Shown here piece by piece: positions 18,011 to 27,476 of a DNA stretch of 64,000 bases. The stretch is from CAYPGJ01 sp964638515 (GTDB taxonomy: Bacteria; Planctomycetota; Phycisphaerae; Phycisphaerales; UBA1924). Every line of letters begins with the position of its first letter. Position 1 is the stretch's first letter. The DNA lies in the NCBI GenBank assembly GCA_964638515.1, contig CAZWZL010000004.1, positions 1 through 64,000 on the forward strand. Reading direction: 5' to 3'. The notes under the pieces were generated by a model, which did not search any database, was not told the DNA's origin, and worked only from the letters and a program-made list of their open reading frames with translations. A program made the translations under genes and the position numbers.

Positions 18011-18700
18011 TCAGGGCGCCGGGATGCTGAGGCGCATGCCCGGCCGAAGATCCTTCGGCGAGCGGAGCAACGAGCTGTTGGCGTCAAGAATCAGAGGCCA
18101 TTTCGCGCTGGACCCCAAGGTCTTCTGCGCGATTCCCGAAAGCGTGTCGCCGGACACCACGGCATACTCCGTGGCAGCCTTGGCCGTCGACCCCGGCGCC
18201 ACGGGCTTGCTCGCCGTTTCAACCGGAGCGCCCTGCAGATTGTTCGGGTCTTGCGGGATCTGAATCACCATCCCGGCGCGAAGGCGGATGGGGTCGACCC
18301 GTGGGTTCGCCCGCGCGATGATGGACCACTTGGACGAATCTCCGAGCGTGGCCCGAGCAATGGTCTGAAGCGTGTCGCCCGATCGCACGGTGTAGGACGA
18401 GGTGACGGGCGCGCCGCCCCGATCAACCGTAGCGGGCTTGGCGATCGTGTCGGCCGTCGCCGCGGCCCTCGGCTCCCGCGCGGGCGCAGCGGGGGGCTCG
18501 GCCCAATCGGTGCGTGGCCCGGCCGCAGGCTCCACCGGAACCGCGTCGGTGCGCGTGAGCACCGCCGCCGCGGGCTCGTGCGCAAACGAAAGCCCGGGCT
18601 CGGGTCGAACCGGCGTCATCCACCACACGACGATCCACACCGCCACGAGCACGCCCGCGGCGGCGATGGCACGGTTTGGTCCTGCAGCTCCCTTGGACAT
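18011..18700 (-). CDS. Membrane-anchored double LysM protein
   Basis: The start at 18700 (MSKGAAGPNRA) has GGAGG 9 bases upstream. The 229-residue protein has one N-terminal membrane helix near residues 10-28, an Ala/Pro-rich linker, and two LysM peptidoglycan-binding domains: YTVRSGDTLQTIARATLG near residue 110 and YAVVSGDTLSGIAQKTLG near residue 180. No catalytic domain is present. It begins 38 bases after the secDF stop on the same strand and could be in that operon. It probably tethers the inner membrane to the cell wall. Confidence 0.85.
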   Translation of the reverse strand: MSKGAAGPNRAIAAAGVLVAVWIVVWWMTPVRPEPGLSFAHEPAAAVLTRTDAVPVEPAAGPRTDWAEPPAAPAREPRAAATADTIAKPATVDRGGAPVTSSYTVRSGDTLQTIARATLGDSSKWSIIARANPRVDPIRLRAGMVIQIPQDPNNLQGAPVETASKPVAPGSTAKAATEYAVVSGDTLSGIAQKTLGSSAKWPLILDANSSLLRSPKDLRPGMRLSIPAP

Positions 18701-18738
18701 GGCTTGAGGCCTCCGTCGAGGGGGGTCCGACGAGCGAT

Positions 18739-21700
18739 TCAGGTCGTGGCGGGTGCGCCGGCTTCCATGGCCCGCGTCGTGGCCTTGGAAGCCACGGGGA
18801 TCTTTCTGGACCACACCATCGGCGCCGCGATGCCGATGGATGAGTACGTACCGGCCACAACCCCAACAAAGATCGCGAACGCAAAGCCTCGGATGCTCTG
18901 TCCCGCGACGACGTAGAGCACGGCGCACGCGATCATGGTGGTTCCGGCCGTGATGATGGTCCGGCTGAGCGTCTGGTTCAGCGAGAGATTGACGACCTCC
19001 CGAGTAGCGTAGTTCAGCTTGCCTCGGTTCTCGCGGATGCGGTCGAGAATCACGATGGAGTCGTTCAGCGAGTAGCCCAGCACGGTCAGCACGGCAGCGA
19101 CCATGGCGAGGTCAATCTTGAACGGCTCGAGCAGCAGGGCCGCGGCCACACCGGGGAACTGCTCGTATACGACCTCGACGATCGCGATGAACCCGACGGC
19201 GATCACCGCGTCATGCAGGTCGGCCGCGACGGCGCCGAGGCTGTAGCGGAGCGAGCCGAACCGCACCCACACGTAGATCGAGATGCCCAGGATGCTCAGC
19301 ACGATGGACACCGCGGCCTGCGCGGCGAAGTCCGACGCGATGGCCGGGCTGAACGACTGCACGCCGCTCAGCGTGGCGCCCTGCTCGAGCGCATCACGCA
19401 CCACTCGTTCGTGACGCTGCGCCACTTCGATGCGCCATCGCGCCGCGTCGGCGAAGACGCTGAGCGATCGGTCATTGGCGAGGAACGCCGCGGCCGTCAC
19501 GTCTTCGCGCGTGCCCTCGAGAATGACGATGTCGGTGTCCCACAGCAGGGTGTCCGCGTTGTCGGACTGCGCGCGGAGCTTGTCGAGCCGTTTCGTGAGA
19601 TCCTCGAGAGAGGACGGCGGGTTGATGCCGCGCGCCACGACGGCGACGCCTCCCAGGAACGAAGACGCGTCGTCGCGCACGCCCGGCATGTCGATGTTGT
19701 CGCCCAGGGCGGGCTTGACGATCTCTCGAGGCTCAGCGGTCGCGATCTCGAGCGGCGGCTGTGCGTCGAGCATGTCCGCGAACGCCTCGATGACGATCTT
19801 GGAGACGAGATCGGAGTCGCTCACCACCGTCTTGATCGCGAACTGATTGGACGAGATCTTGTCCGCCCCGGGGTTGATCGCCACGACCGTGGCCGAGATC
19901 AGCGAGGCTTCCACCGACCCCGTCGGATACGACGACACGGTTGCGCGCAGCCGTTGCTCGACTTCTCCCCGGGTCATCACCATGGGGCGCGCGGCCTCCG
20001 GGCCGTCGCCGTCCGGATCGGCGCTCTTCAGGTTGAACGTCACCGACGTTCCCCCGCGGAACTCGTTGTCGAACATCTTCGGGCCCTGGTACACCATGGT
20101 CGCGACGCCGGCCACGAGCAGGATCGAAGACAGGATGTAGAAGAACCATCGCTTGCCCACCCAGTCGATCTTGGGCTCGATGATGCGGCCCAGCAGCGGG
20201 ATGGCGCTCGGAAGCATCGGCAGACGCTTCCAGCGCAGCACGTCCACGCCGATGGAAAAGAACAACCTCGCCACGACCAGCGAGGCAAAGAGCGTCGTCA
20301 CGATGCCCACGCCGAGCGTCACGGCAAACCCGCGGATTTCCGTGGTGCCGGCCCAGTACAGCACGAACGCCACGATGAGCGTCGTGAGGTTGCCGTCGAC
20401 GATGGCCGAGAGAGCCTTCTGGAAGCCGATGCGGACCGCGGCCTTCACGTTGTGACCGCCCATGAGTTCCTCACGGATGCGCTCGTAGATGAGCACGTTG
20501 GCGTCCACGGCCATGCCGAACGTGAGCACGACGCCGGCGATGCCCGGCATGGTGAACGCGGCTCGACCCAGCGCCATGAGCCCCAGCAACGTGAGCCCAG
20601 CCGTGGCCAGCGAGATCACCGCGATGACGCCCGGCCCGAAATACCAGACGATCATGAAGACCGACACGAGGATGAAGGAGTACATCCCCGCGATCAGGCC
20701 CTTCTTCAGATTGTCGGCGCCGAGCGCGGGGCCTGTGGTGTCCTGAAAGATGGGGTTCTCGCTGAGGCGCGCCGCCAGAGAGCCCGCGCGGAGCGTGTTC
20801 ACGATGTAGTCGATCTCGGTCTGCTTGAAGCCGCCGCTACCGCCCTCGATGATGCCGTTGCTCGAGATCTTGCCCCGAAGCACCGGGGAGGTGTAGACCT
20901 TGTCGTCGAGAATCACGGCCATCTGCTTGCCGAGGTTGGCGCCGGTGAGATCGGACAACAGCGAAGCGCCGGGCGCGTCCATCTCGAAGCCGATGGCGGG
21001 GAACCCGCGCTGATCCGGCGTGCTGAACGCGCGAGAGACGCGCCACGAGCCTTCGGCGGGCGTCAGCCGCAGGCCCGGCTTGTCCCACAGCAGCACGTAG
21101 TACAGACCATCCCGCTCCGCGCCGACCATCCCGCGGCCTGCGAGATACCCCGCGGGGTCTTCCTGCAACGCGCGCAGCTCCTGCACGCTGTCGTACCACG
21201 TCTCGATGTTCTCGATCTGGTACCAGCGCGCCTCGCCCGACCCCGCATTACGGGGCCCGCGCTCAGCGAGCTGACGGCGCAGGGTGGGCTCGTCGGACAG
21301 CTCGCCCGGACCGATCGCGATGCGAAAACTCAGCACGCCCGAGCCGCGGAGCATGCGCTTCAGATCCGCCGGGTCGTCCAGGCCCGTTCGCTCCGCGGAA
21401 AACGTCTCATACGCGCTCAGCGCGGCGTCGATCTTCGGCGCCACGTCGGCGTGGCTCTCCTTCAGCCGCTGCAGTGCGAGGTCTCGCGGGCTGGGCAACG
21501 AAACCACTTCGCCCGTCGCGCGGTCCAGCAGCGAACGAGCCTCGTCGGGAAGCTCGATCGCGCGACGCACGTCCTCGGGCCGCACCGCCAGCGCGAGCAC
21601 GGCCTTGCGCGCCGCGTCGTACGCGATCTCGGCGTCCGCAGCCGCAGCCGCCAGCTCGTCCTGGCGCTCGCTCGGCTCGCCCGCGGCGATGGCGGCTTCG

Positions 21701-22200
21701 AAGGCCTTTCGCGCGGCCTGGGCCGCGTCGTACGCGCCGGCCGCGTCACGGATGCGCGCCTCGCGCGACGCCTCACCGTCCGCGAGAGCGAGGATTCGCG
21801 CTTCCCGCTCACCCGGCTCGAGGCGGAGCGCCCGCTCGAGCGAGCCGGAGTCGATCGCCGCGCCCTCCACCCGGCTCAGCGCCTCGTCGTACGCCATCTT
21901 GAGCGCGCGGACGCGATCGCTGGGCAGCGGCATCGAGACCTCGATGCGATTCTCGCCCTGCGCGACCATCGAAATATCGAGCGCGCCCGTCGGGTTTACG
22001 CGCCGCTTGAGCACCTCGATCGTGTTGTTGATCTCGGCCCGCTGGTCGCTCCCCGGCTCCACCTCCACGGTGTAGACGAGCGTCACGCCGCCCGCGAGGT
22101 CCTTGCCCCGACGAAGCTTCTCGGAAGGCGGGATGATCGACCAGATCGCGATCAGCACCACCGCCAGCACCAACAGCCCGTTTCGCATCACTCGTGGCAT
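18739..22200 (-). CDS. secDF: SecD-SecF fusion protein translocase subunit
   Basis: SecD and SecF use the proton-motive force to help pull proteins out of the SecYEG channel. Here both are fused in 1153 residues. SecD (to ~660) has the first helix, RRGKDLAGGVTLVY, and the LDDKVYTSPVLRG and FGMAVDANVLIYERIREE regions. SecF (from ~675) has FDNEFRGGTSVTF and LGYSLNDSIVILDRIREN. A long Ala/Glu/Arg-rich insertion, probably coiled coil, lies in the SecD periplasmic domain around residues 100-270. yajC and tgt lie just upstream, the classic cluster order. Confidence 0.95.
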   Translation of the reverse strand: MPRVMRNGLLVLAVVLIAIWSIIPPSEKLRRGKDLAGGVTLVYTVEVEPGSDQRAEINNTIEVLKRRVNPTGALDISMVAQGENRIEVSMPLPSDRVRALKMAYDEALSRVEGAAIDSGSLERALRLEPGEREARILALADGEASREARIRDAAGAYDAAQAARKAFEAAIAAGEPSERQDELAAAAADAEIAYDAARKAVLALAVRPEDVRRAIELPDEARSLLDRATGEVVSLPSPRDLALQRLKESHADVAPKIDAALSAYETFSAERTGLDDPADLKRMLRGSGVLSFRIAIGPGELSDEPTLRRQLAERGPRNAGSGEARWYQIENIETWYDSVQELRALQEDPAGYLAGRGMVGAERDGLYYVLLWDKPGLRLTPAEGSWRVSRAFSTPDQRGFPAIGFEMDAPGASLLSDLTGANLGKQMAVILDDKVYTSPVLRGKISSNGIIEGGSGGFKQTEIDYIVNTLRAGSLAARLSENPIFQDTTGPALGADNLKKGLIAGMYSFILVSVFMIVWYFGPGVIAVISLATAGLTLLGLMALGRAAFTMPGIAGVVLTFGMAVDANVLIYERIREELMGGHNVKAAVRIGFQKALSAIVDGNLTTLIVAFVLYWAGTTEIRGFAVTLGVGIVTTLFASLVVARLFFSIGVDVLRWKRLPMLPSAIPLLGRIIEPKIDWVGKRWFFYILSSILLVAGVATMVYQGPKMFDNEFRGGTSVTFNLKSADPDGDGPEAARPMVMTRGEVEQRLRATVSSYPTGSVEASLISATVVAINPGADKISSNQFAIKTVVSDSDLVSKIVIEAFADMLDAQPPLEIATAEPREIVKPALGDNIDMPGVRDDASSFLGGVAVVARGINPPSSLEDLTKRLDKLRAQSDNADTLLWDTDIVILEGTREDVTAAAFLANDRSLSVFADAARWRIEVAQRHERVVRDALEQGATLSGVQSFSPAIASDFAAQAAVSIVLSILGISIYVWVRFGSLRYSLGAVAADLHDAVIAVGFIAIVEVVYEQFPGVAAALLLEPFKIDLAMVAAVLTVLGYSLNDSIVILDRIRENRGKLNYATREVVNLSLNQTLSRTIITAGTTMIACAVLYVVAGQSIRGFAFAIFVGVVAGTYSSIGIAAPMVWSRKIPVASKATTRAMEAGAPATT

Positions 22201-22269
22201 AGTTGCTCGTTCAGCCCGCTTGTATGTGTCTCTGATCCTGCGCCCGCATCGCCGGCCCGCGCCGCGATC

Positions 22270-22758
22270 TCAACGATCCTCGCCGCCCGCCGGCGTCAGC
22301 TCCTCGCCGCTCTTCTTCAGCACCGCCTGCACCGCCGAGCGAACCACACGAACCTTCGTGTTCGTCGACTCGTCGATCTTCAGCACCACCTCGTCGTCGC
22401 GAACCTCGGCCACCGAACCGATCAGCCCGCCGATGGTCTGCACCCGATCGTGCCGCTTCAGGCTCGTCAGCATCTCCGCCCGCCGCTTCTTCTCCTTGCG
22501 ACCGCTGAACACCGACATCAGCATCATCGCCAGGAAGAACAGGAGCAGGACGTACATGAACCCCATCCCGCCGAACGGGCCCTGCGGCGCCCCGCCCCCT
22601 CCCGAGCCCGGCGTGCCCCCCAGAGGCGCGCTCTCCGCGCCCTGCGTGGCGTTGCCGCCGTCCGCACGCCCGGCCACCGGCGGTGCGCCCTGCGCCAGCG
22701 TCAGCCCGCTCAAGGACCATGTGTGACCGTTCAGTGTGTCCGCCAAGTATGTGTTCAT
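22270..22758 (-). CDS. yajC: Preprotein translocase subunit YajC
   Basis: YajC is a small single-pass accessory subunit of SecDF. The protein has a Gly/Pro-rich N-terminal part, a membrane helix (FMYVLLLFFLAMMLMSVFSG), and the cytoplasmic segment RHDRVQTIGGLIGSVAEVRDD typical of the family. The start at 22758 (MNTYLAD) is chosen on family length; an in-frame ATG at 22809 gives 179 residues, and neither has a strong ribosome site. secDF begins 69 bases downstream and tgt ends just upstream, so all three are likely cotranscribed. Confidence 0.92.
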   Translation of the reverse strand: MNTYLADTLNGHTWSLSGLTLAQGAPPVAGRADGGNATQGAESAPLGGTPGSGGGGAPQGPFGGMGFMYVLLLFFLAMMLMSVFSGRKEKKRRAEMLTSLKRHDRVQTIGGLIGSVAEVRDDEVVLKIDESTNTKVRVVRSAVQAVLKKSGEELTPAGGEDR

Positions 22759-22815
22759 CGCCCGTCTCGTTGGTGATCCAAGCCGTCCCCGTTCGGGGAA
22801 CGGCTCCATTTCCGT

Positions 22816-24081
22816 TCAGCCCTGCGCCCCTACGTCCGGGGCCTGACCCCCCTCCTGCTCGAGAACCGGCCATCGCCGGGCAAGCGCAGACCAGCCATCA
22901 TCCCGGATCGCCGCCCGGATGTCCAACAGCAGCCGCTGGAAGTGCCTCAGGTTATGCAGGCTCACCAGGATGCCCCCGAGCATCTCCCCGGCCATGAACA
23001 GGTGCCGCAGATACGCCCTCGAAAACCAACCCGCCCCCGCCATCCCGCCGGCCCGAAGCCCGCCCCACGCCCCCGCCGCGTCGCACGCCGGGCAATCGCA
23101 GCCCTCTTCGATCGGCCCGCCATCCTCCGCGTACGCCGCATTCCGAAGCCGCACCTGGCCCGACCGCGTGAAGGCGTTCGCGTTGCGGCCATTTCGCGTC
23201 GGCAGCACGCAATCGAACATGTCCACCCCCGCCCGAACCGCCGCGAGAATGTCCCGCTCATACCCCACCCCCATCAGGTACCTCGGCTTGTGCGATGGCA
23301 AAAGCGCCGCGGTGTGCCGGACGACCCGCACGATCTCCTCGTGCCCCTCCCCCACCGCCACGCCCCCGATCGCGAAGCCCGGCAGGTCGAACGACGTCAC
23401 CTCCCGCGCGCACCACGCGCGCCGTTCAAGATCCGTCCCGCCCTGCACGATGCCGAACAGGGACTGCGCATCGGCCCGCTCGTGCGCCTCCACACAGCGC
23501 CCGAGCCATCGGATCGTCCGCGCACACGCTTCCTCCACCCGGCGCGTGTGATCCAGGCCCGGCTTCCCCTCCCCCGCCGCGCCCAACCTCCGCCTCGCCT
23601 GATTGACCGATTTCGGGTCGACGCTCGGCGGGCAATCGTCGAACGCCATGATGATGTCGGCGCCCAGCAGGTTCTGCGTGCGGATCGCGCTCTCCGGCGA
23701 CATGTGCACCGCCGATCCGTCCACCACACTCCGAAACGCCACGCCCTCCTCGCTGATTTTCGAGATGTCCGCCAGCGAGTACACCTGAAACCCGCCCGAG
23801 TCCGTGAGCATCGAGCCCGGCCAGCCCGTGAACGCGTGCAATCCTCCGCGCCGCGCCACAAGCTCCGCCCCGGGTCGAAGCAACAGGTGATACGTGTTCG
23901 CGAGCACCACCTCCGCCCCCGTGCCGGCCACAAGCCACGGCGGTATCCCCTTCACGCTGCCTCTCGTGCCCACCGGCATGAACGCCGGCGTCAAAAACTC
24001 GCCGTGCCGCGTCCGCGCACGACCCACGCGCGCCGCGCACGTCGAGGATGTCGATTCGATCTCAAACCGCAGAGCGTCCAT
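22816..24081 (-). CDS. tgt: tRNA-guanine transglycosylase
   Basis: Tgt swaps guanine 34 for preQ1 in tRNAs with GUN anticodons, in queuosine synthesis. The 421-residue protein has LANTYHLLLRPG, the catalytic-site segment MLTDSGGFQVYSL, FDDCPP, the nucleophile region DCVLPTRNGRN, and zinc ligands CDCPAC with a later His in LVSLHNLRHF. The length is slightly above the bacterial norm (~375). It heads the tgt-yajC-secDF cluster. The QueC-like protein at 7.5-8.2 kb is unlikely to supply preQ0 because its ATP loop is lost. Confidence 0.96.
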   Translation of the reverse strand: MDALRFEIESTSSTCAARVGRARTRHGEFLTPAFMPVGTRGSVKGIPPWLVAGTGAEVVLANTYHLLLRPGAELVARRGGLHAFTGWPGSMLTDSGGFQVYSLADISKISEEGVAFRSVVDGSAVHMSPESAIRTQNLLGADIIMAFDDCPPSVDPKSVNQARRRLGAAGEGKPGLDHTRRVEEACARTIRWLGRCVEAHERADAQSLFGIVQGGTDLERRAWCAREVTSFDLPGFAIGGVAVGEGHEEIVRVVRHTAALLPSHKPRYLMGVGYERDILAAVRAGVDMFDCVLPTRNGRNANAFTRSGQVRLRNAAYAEDGGPIEEGCDCPACDAAGAWGGLRAGGMAGAGWFSRAYLRHLFMAGEMLGGILVSLHNLRHFQRLLLDIRAAIRDDGWSALARRWPVLEQEGGQAPDVGAQG

Positions 24082-24090
24082 GCGGCCGGC

Positions 24091-24987
24091 TTAGCGCCGC
24101 CCCGAGTCGGTCGCCCGCTGCAACGTCTTCTTCTCTTTGGGCGTCAGGCTCTGCAGGCCCTGTGTCGCGACTTTGGCGAGAATCCGATCGACTTCCGCGG
24201 CGTCCGGCGATCCGCGCGGGCCCTCCCGTTTGGGCTTCGATGGCCGTTTGGATGCGCCGCCCTTCTTCGGGCCCAGCACGTCGAAAAACTCGTGCAGGAG
24301 GTGCGGCCGCCGCACGAAGAAGAACCCCGCCGCCGCGCCGCCGAGGTGCGCCGCATCGCCTCCCGCGTTCTTACCCGCGATCAGCAAATTAAAGAGCGCC
24401 AGCCCCACGTAGAAGTACACGAGCACCTTCAAACGCACCGACATCGGCAGGAACATGATCTGCATGAGCGCGTCCGGCTCATAGAACGCCGCGGCCATCA
24501 GCACGCCGAACACGCCCGCCGAGGCGCCGATCAGCGGCGTCCGCGGATCGCCGAACAGCAGCCCGGGCAGTTTCACGCCGATCCCCCACCCCGCCAGATT
24601 CAACGTCAGATACAGCAGCGCCCCGCATATGCCGCAGAGCAGATAGAACGCCGCGTATCGCTTGAACCCCAATCGCCGCTCGACCATCGCGCCGAACAGC
24701 CACAGCCCGAACATGTTGAAGAACAGGTGCAGCCAGTCGTGGTGCAGGAACTGGAACGAGAGGAACCTCCAGACTTCCAGGCCAAAAAACCCGCGCGCCG
24801 TCGAGAAATAGCCCCACTCCCAAACGAGCTTTCCAACGCCCGGCGCCAAGCGCTGCAGCACAAACACCGCCACGTTCACCACGATCAGCCATGTGTTGAA
24901 CGACCACATGCTGGGCGGGTCGATGATCGTCCCGCCTCGCTCCGTTCCGCCCCCGGCCCTTGCGTATCCGCGGTCGTAGATCCCCAT
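24091..24987 (-). CDS. Rhomboid family intramembrane serine protease
   Basis: The start at 24987 (MGIYDRGYAR) has a GAGGA site a few bases upstream. The 298-residue protein has about six membrane helices. The catalytic Ser is in GASAGVFG and the catalytic His in GGDAAHLGGAAAG, and HLFFNMFGLWLFG gives the usual HxxxN oxyanion loop. After the last helix is a Lys/Pro-rich linker, then a tail with DRILAKVATQGLQSLTPKEK that recurs at the end of the neighbouring site-2 protease. The gene lies 9 bases upstream of tgt on the same strand. Substrates unknown. Confidence 0.93.
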   Translation of the reverse strand: MGIYDRGYARAGGGTERGGTIIDPPSMWSFNTWLIVVNVAVFVLQRLAPGVGKLVWEWGYFSTARGFFGLEVWRFLSFQFLHHDWLHLFFNMFGLWLFGAMVERRLGFKRYAAFYLLCGICGALLYLTLNLAGWGIGVKLPGLLFGDPRTPLIGASAGVFGVLMAAAFYEPDALMQIMFLPMSVRLKVLVYFYVGLALFNLLIAGKNAGGDAAHLGGAAAGFFFVRRPHLLHEFFDVLGPKKGGASKRPSKPKREGPRGSPDAAEVDRILAKVATQGLQSLTPKEKKTLQRATDSGRR

Positions 24988-25056
24988 GCGTCCTCGCGCG
25001 CTCCTTGCGCTCCAGTGCCTCAAACCCGCTTCAACCCGGATGCCTCGCCGCCCAGT

Positions 25057-26064
25057 TTACTCCCCGCGTCGCTTCGCCGTCGCCCGCTCCAGCGTCTTTC
25101 GTTCGCCCCGCGACAGACTCCCCAACCCTTCCGAAGCGATCTTGGCCAGGATCCGATCCTCCTCGACCTGCGATCGCGCGGCCTGCTCGTGCGCACGCTC
25201 CCGACGGCGAGCGGCCACCTGACGCTCCTCACGCTCGGCGCTCACCGCTCCACCCCAGGCCCCCTCTCCCCCAGACCCGGTCAGCGCGGCCTCCGCCGTG
25301 AGGCGACGCCGATCCGCCCAGCACGTCAGCCCCGTGAACGCCGCGATCGCCACCAGCAGCATCCGATCCGTCATCGCCCCGGCCACTCCCATCACGATCG
25401 CGCCACCGATCCCCACGCTCAGCGCCACGGACATCGAGGCGCGCCACCCCATCCGAGCCCACAGCAACGCCTGGAGCACGCGCCCCCCGTCCATCGGAAA
25501 CACCGGAATCAGCAGATTGAACCCAAGCAACATGAGATTGGCCGCGTGCGCCATGAACAACGCCGCCATCCATCCCGACGGCAGCGTGGCTAGCGCGGCG
25601 CCGAGATTGAGCGGGTTGAACAGCACGACATCCCCGGCGCCGGCCGCCCACAGCGCGAGCCCGAACACCGGCGCCAGCGCCGCGTTCACGGCCGGCCCGG
25701 CCACCGCGACGATCAGATTCGACTTCCAACGATGCGGAATCTGCACGCTCGCCAGCCCCCCCAGCGGCCACATGACGATCTGCGTCGCGTCGCCCCCGAC
25801 CCACCGCGCCGCGAAGCAGTGCCCGAACTCGTGCAGCAGCACCAGCGTGAACAGCGCCGCCACGGCCGACACCGTGTACACCGCCCCCATCCCGTCGCGC
25901 GAGATCGACGTCAGGATCAGCCACGCCGCCAGCACGATGAACAGCACGTGCACGCGCACACGGATGCCCAGGACCGTCAGGATCGTCGGCGCCCAGGAGA
26001 ACGGGTCCTCCCCGTCCCCAAACAGACGCGCCGCGCTCAATCGCCCGGGCTTCCGCGCCATCAT
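25057..26064 (-). CDS. Site-2 protease family (M50) membrane metalloprotease
   Basis: The 335-residue protein has the zinc-binding HEFGH at residues 78-82 and the third-ligand motif FPMDGGR, both within membrane helices, as in S2P/SpoIVFB enzymes. The start at 26064 overlaps the upstream NUDIX stop by four bases (ATGA), which indicates translational coupling. A charged linker leads to a C-terminal DRILAKIASEGLGSLSRGER tail, nearly the same as in the rhomboid gene 69 bases downstream. M50 proteases usually release membrane-bound regulators. No anti-sigma factor is nearby. Confidence 0.92.
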   Translation of the reverse strand: MMARKPGRLSAARLFGDGEDPFSWAPTILTVLGIRVRVHVLFIVLAAWLILTSISRDGMGAVYTVSAVAALFTLVLLHEFGHCFAARWVGGDATQIVMWPLGGLASVQIPHRWKSNLIVAVAGPAVNAALAPVFGLALWAAGAGDVVLFNPLNLGAALATLPSGWMAALFMAHAANLMLLGFNLLIPVFPMDGGRVLQALLWARMGWRASMSVALSVGIGGAIVMGVAGAMTDRMLLVAIAAFTGLTCWADRRRLTAEAALTGSGGEGAWGGAVSAEREERQVAARRRERAHEQAARSQVEEDRILAKIASEGLGSLSRGERKTLERATAKRRGE

Positions 26065-26639
26065 TCCACCGCCTCCCGCGCAAACCCCCTCGGCCCATCC
26101 ACAAACCCTCTCGCGCTCGCCAGCAGCAACGCCGCCAGTGACTTGCCGTCCCGGAACGCCCCGCGCGCGACCATCTCCCACACTTCCTGGATCGGCATCT
26201 CCACCACCTCGATCATTTCCCCCGCTTCCAATGCCTGCCCCACCTCCCCAAGACCCTCCCCCACGAACGCTCGCATCAACTCATTACTCAGTCCGGGCGA
26301 CGTGAGGAACGAACCCACGAACGTCATTCGCTCAGCCCCGTACCCCGTTTCCTCAATCAGCTCCCGACCCGCGCACACCGACGCCGCCTCACCGGGCTGA
26401 TCCAGCGTTCCCGCAGGGAATTCCCATTCCCATTCCCCCACCGCGCCTCGGAAGTTCCGGATCAAGACCAGCCTCCCACCCTCCAGCAGCGGCACGATGA
26501 CGACCGCGCCCGGATGCGCGACGTACTCTCTTTCAACGCTCCGACCCGCACCATCCCGAAACCGAACGCGCGCAAAGTCGAACTTCTTTCCCGGGCAAAG
26601 CACCGTACGCTCGCACTCCACGCTCATTCGTGGGATCAT
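26061..26639 (-). CDS. NUDIX hydrolase (ADP-ribose pyrophosphatase-like)
   Basis: The 192-residue protein has the NUDIX box GTLDQPGEAASVCAGRELIE followed by ETGY. The spacing after the first Gly is one residue longer than the textbook GX5E. The preceding RNFRGAVGEWEWEFPAG is typical of ADP-ribose pyrophosphatases (NudF type), which hydrolyse ADP-ribose to AMP and ribose 5-phosphate. Starts at 26639 or 26627 (MSVECE) are possible. The gene is divergent from mlaF with only 6-18 bases between starts. It is translationally coupled to the M50 protease. Confidence 0.88.
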   Translation of the reverse strand: MIPRMSVECERTVLCPGKKFDFARVRFRDGAGRSVEREYVAHPGAVVIVPLLEGGRLVLIRNFRGAVGEWEWEFPAGTLDQPGEAASVCAGRELIEETGYGAERMTFVGSFLTSPGLSNELMRAFVGEGLGEVGQALEAGEMIEVVEMPIQEVWEMVARGAFRDGKSLAALLLASARGFVDGPRGFAREAVE

Positions 26640-26645
26640 ACGACC

Positions 26646-27476
26646 GTGTCCAACGTCGGCGCGCCGCTCCCGAACCTCGATCCCGAAGCGCCCATCGTGC
26701 GCCTGCAGGGGCTCCGCAAGCACTTCGGCCCGCTGCGGGTCCTCGAAGATGTCTCCCTGTCGCTTCACGCCGGGCAGAACACCGTGGTCCTCGGCCCATC
26801 CGGCGCCGGCAAGTCGGTGCTCCTCAAGCACATCGTGGGCCTCCTCCGTCCCGATGCGGGCGAGGTGTACTTCCGCAGCGTGCGCGTCGACAACGTCCCC
26901 GAGCGCAAGCTCACCGACATCCGACGGAACATCGGCTTTCTGTTCCAGATGGCCGCGCTCTTCGATTCCATGACCGTCGAGCAGAACGTCGAGTTTCCGC
27001 TCGTCGAACACACCGACCTCAGCAAACAGGAGCGTCGGGATCGGGTTGCGGAGGCCCTGCGCACCGTGGAGATGGACGGCGCTCAGCACAAGCTCCCCGC
27101 GCAGCTATCCGGGGGCCAGCGCAAGCGCGTCGGGCTGGCGCGCGCCGTCATCCTGCGACCCGCCCTCGTGCTCTACGACGAGCCCACCACCGGGCTCGAC
27201 CCCATCCGCGCCGACGGCATCAACGACCTCATCCTGAAGATGCGCGACGATCTGGGCCTCTCCGGCATCGTCGTCACCCACGACCTCGCCTCGGCCCGCA
27301 AAGTGGCCGACCGCGTCGTCGTGCTCTACGAGGGCCGCATTGTCGCCGATGGAACCTTCGAAGGAGTCGAACGCTCACCCCACCCGTACGTTCAACGATT
27401 CCTCTCCGGGACGTACCATCCAGACGCCCGAGCCTCTCACGCACCCGCACACGCGATCACCGAGGAGCCCACGTGA
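26646..27476 (+). CDS. mlaF: ABC transporter ATPase, MlaF type
   Basis: The 276-residue ATPase has Walker A GPSGAGKSVLLKH, the Q-loop LFQMAALFDSMTV typical of MlaF/Mkl proteins, signature LSGGQRKRV, Walker B LVLYDEPTTGLDP and switch His in VVTHDL. MlaF powers phospholipid transport between the membranes. The GTG at 26646 is the probable start, since upstream ATGs would run into the divergent NUDIX gene. It overlaps mlaD by four bases (GTGA). The permease MlaE is not adjacent. Confidence 0.9.
   Translation: MSNVGAPLPNLDPEAPIVRLQGLRKHFGPLRVLEDVSLSLHAGQNTVVLGPSGAGKSVLLKHIVGLLRPDAGEVYFRSVRVDNVPERKLTDIRRNIGFLFQMAALFDSMTVEQNVEFPLVEHTDLSKQERRDRVAEALRTVEMDGAQHKLPAQLSGGQRKRVGLARAVILRPALVLYDEPTTGLDPIRADGINDLILKMRDDLGLSGIVVTHDLASARKVADRVVVLYEGRIVADGTFEGVERSPHPYVQRFLSGTYHPDARASHAPAHAITEEPT

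Noticed and set aside
19213..22776. Very long open frame antisense to secDF and yajC
   Set aside because: It mirrors real genes, has His/Arg/Asp-rich composition and no domain; an artefact of high GC.
22942..25593. Long plus-strand frame opposite tgt and the rhomboid gene
   Set aside because: Arg/Pro/His-rich, no motif, fully covered by recognised genes.
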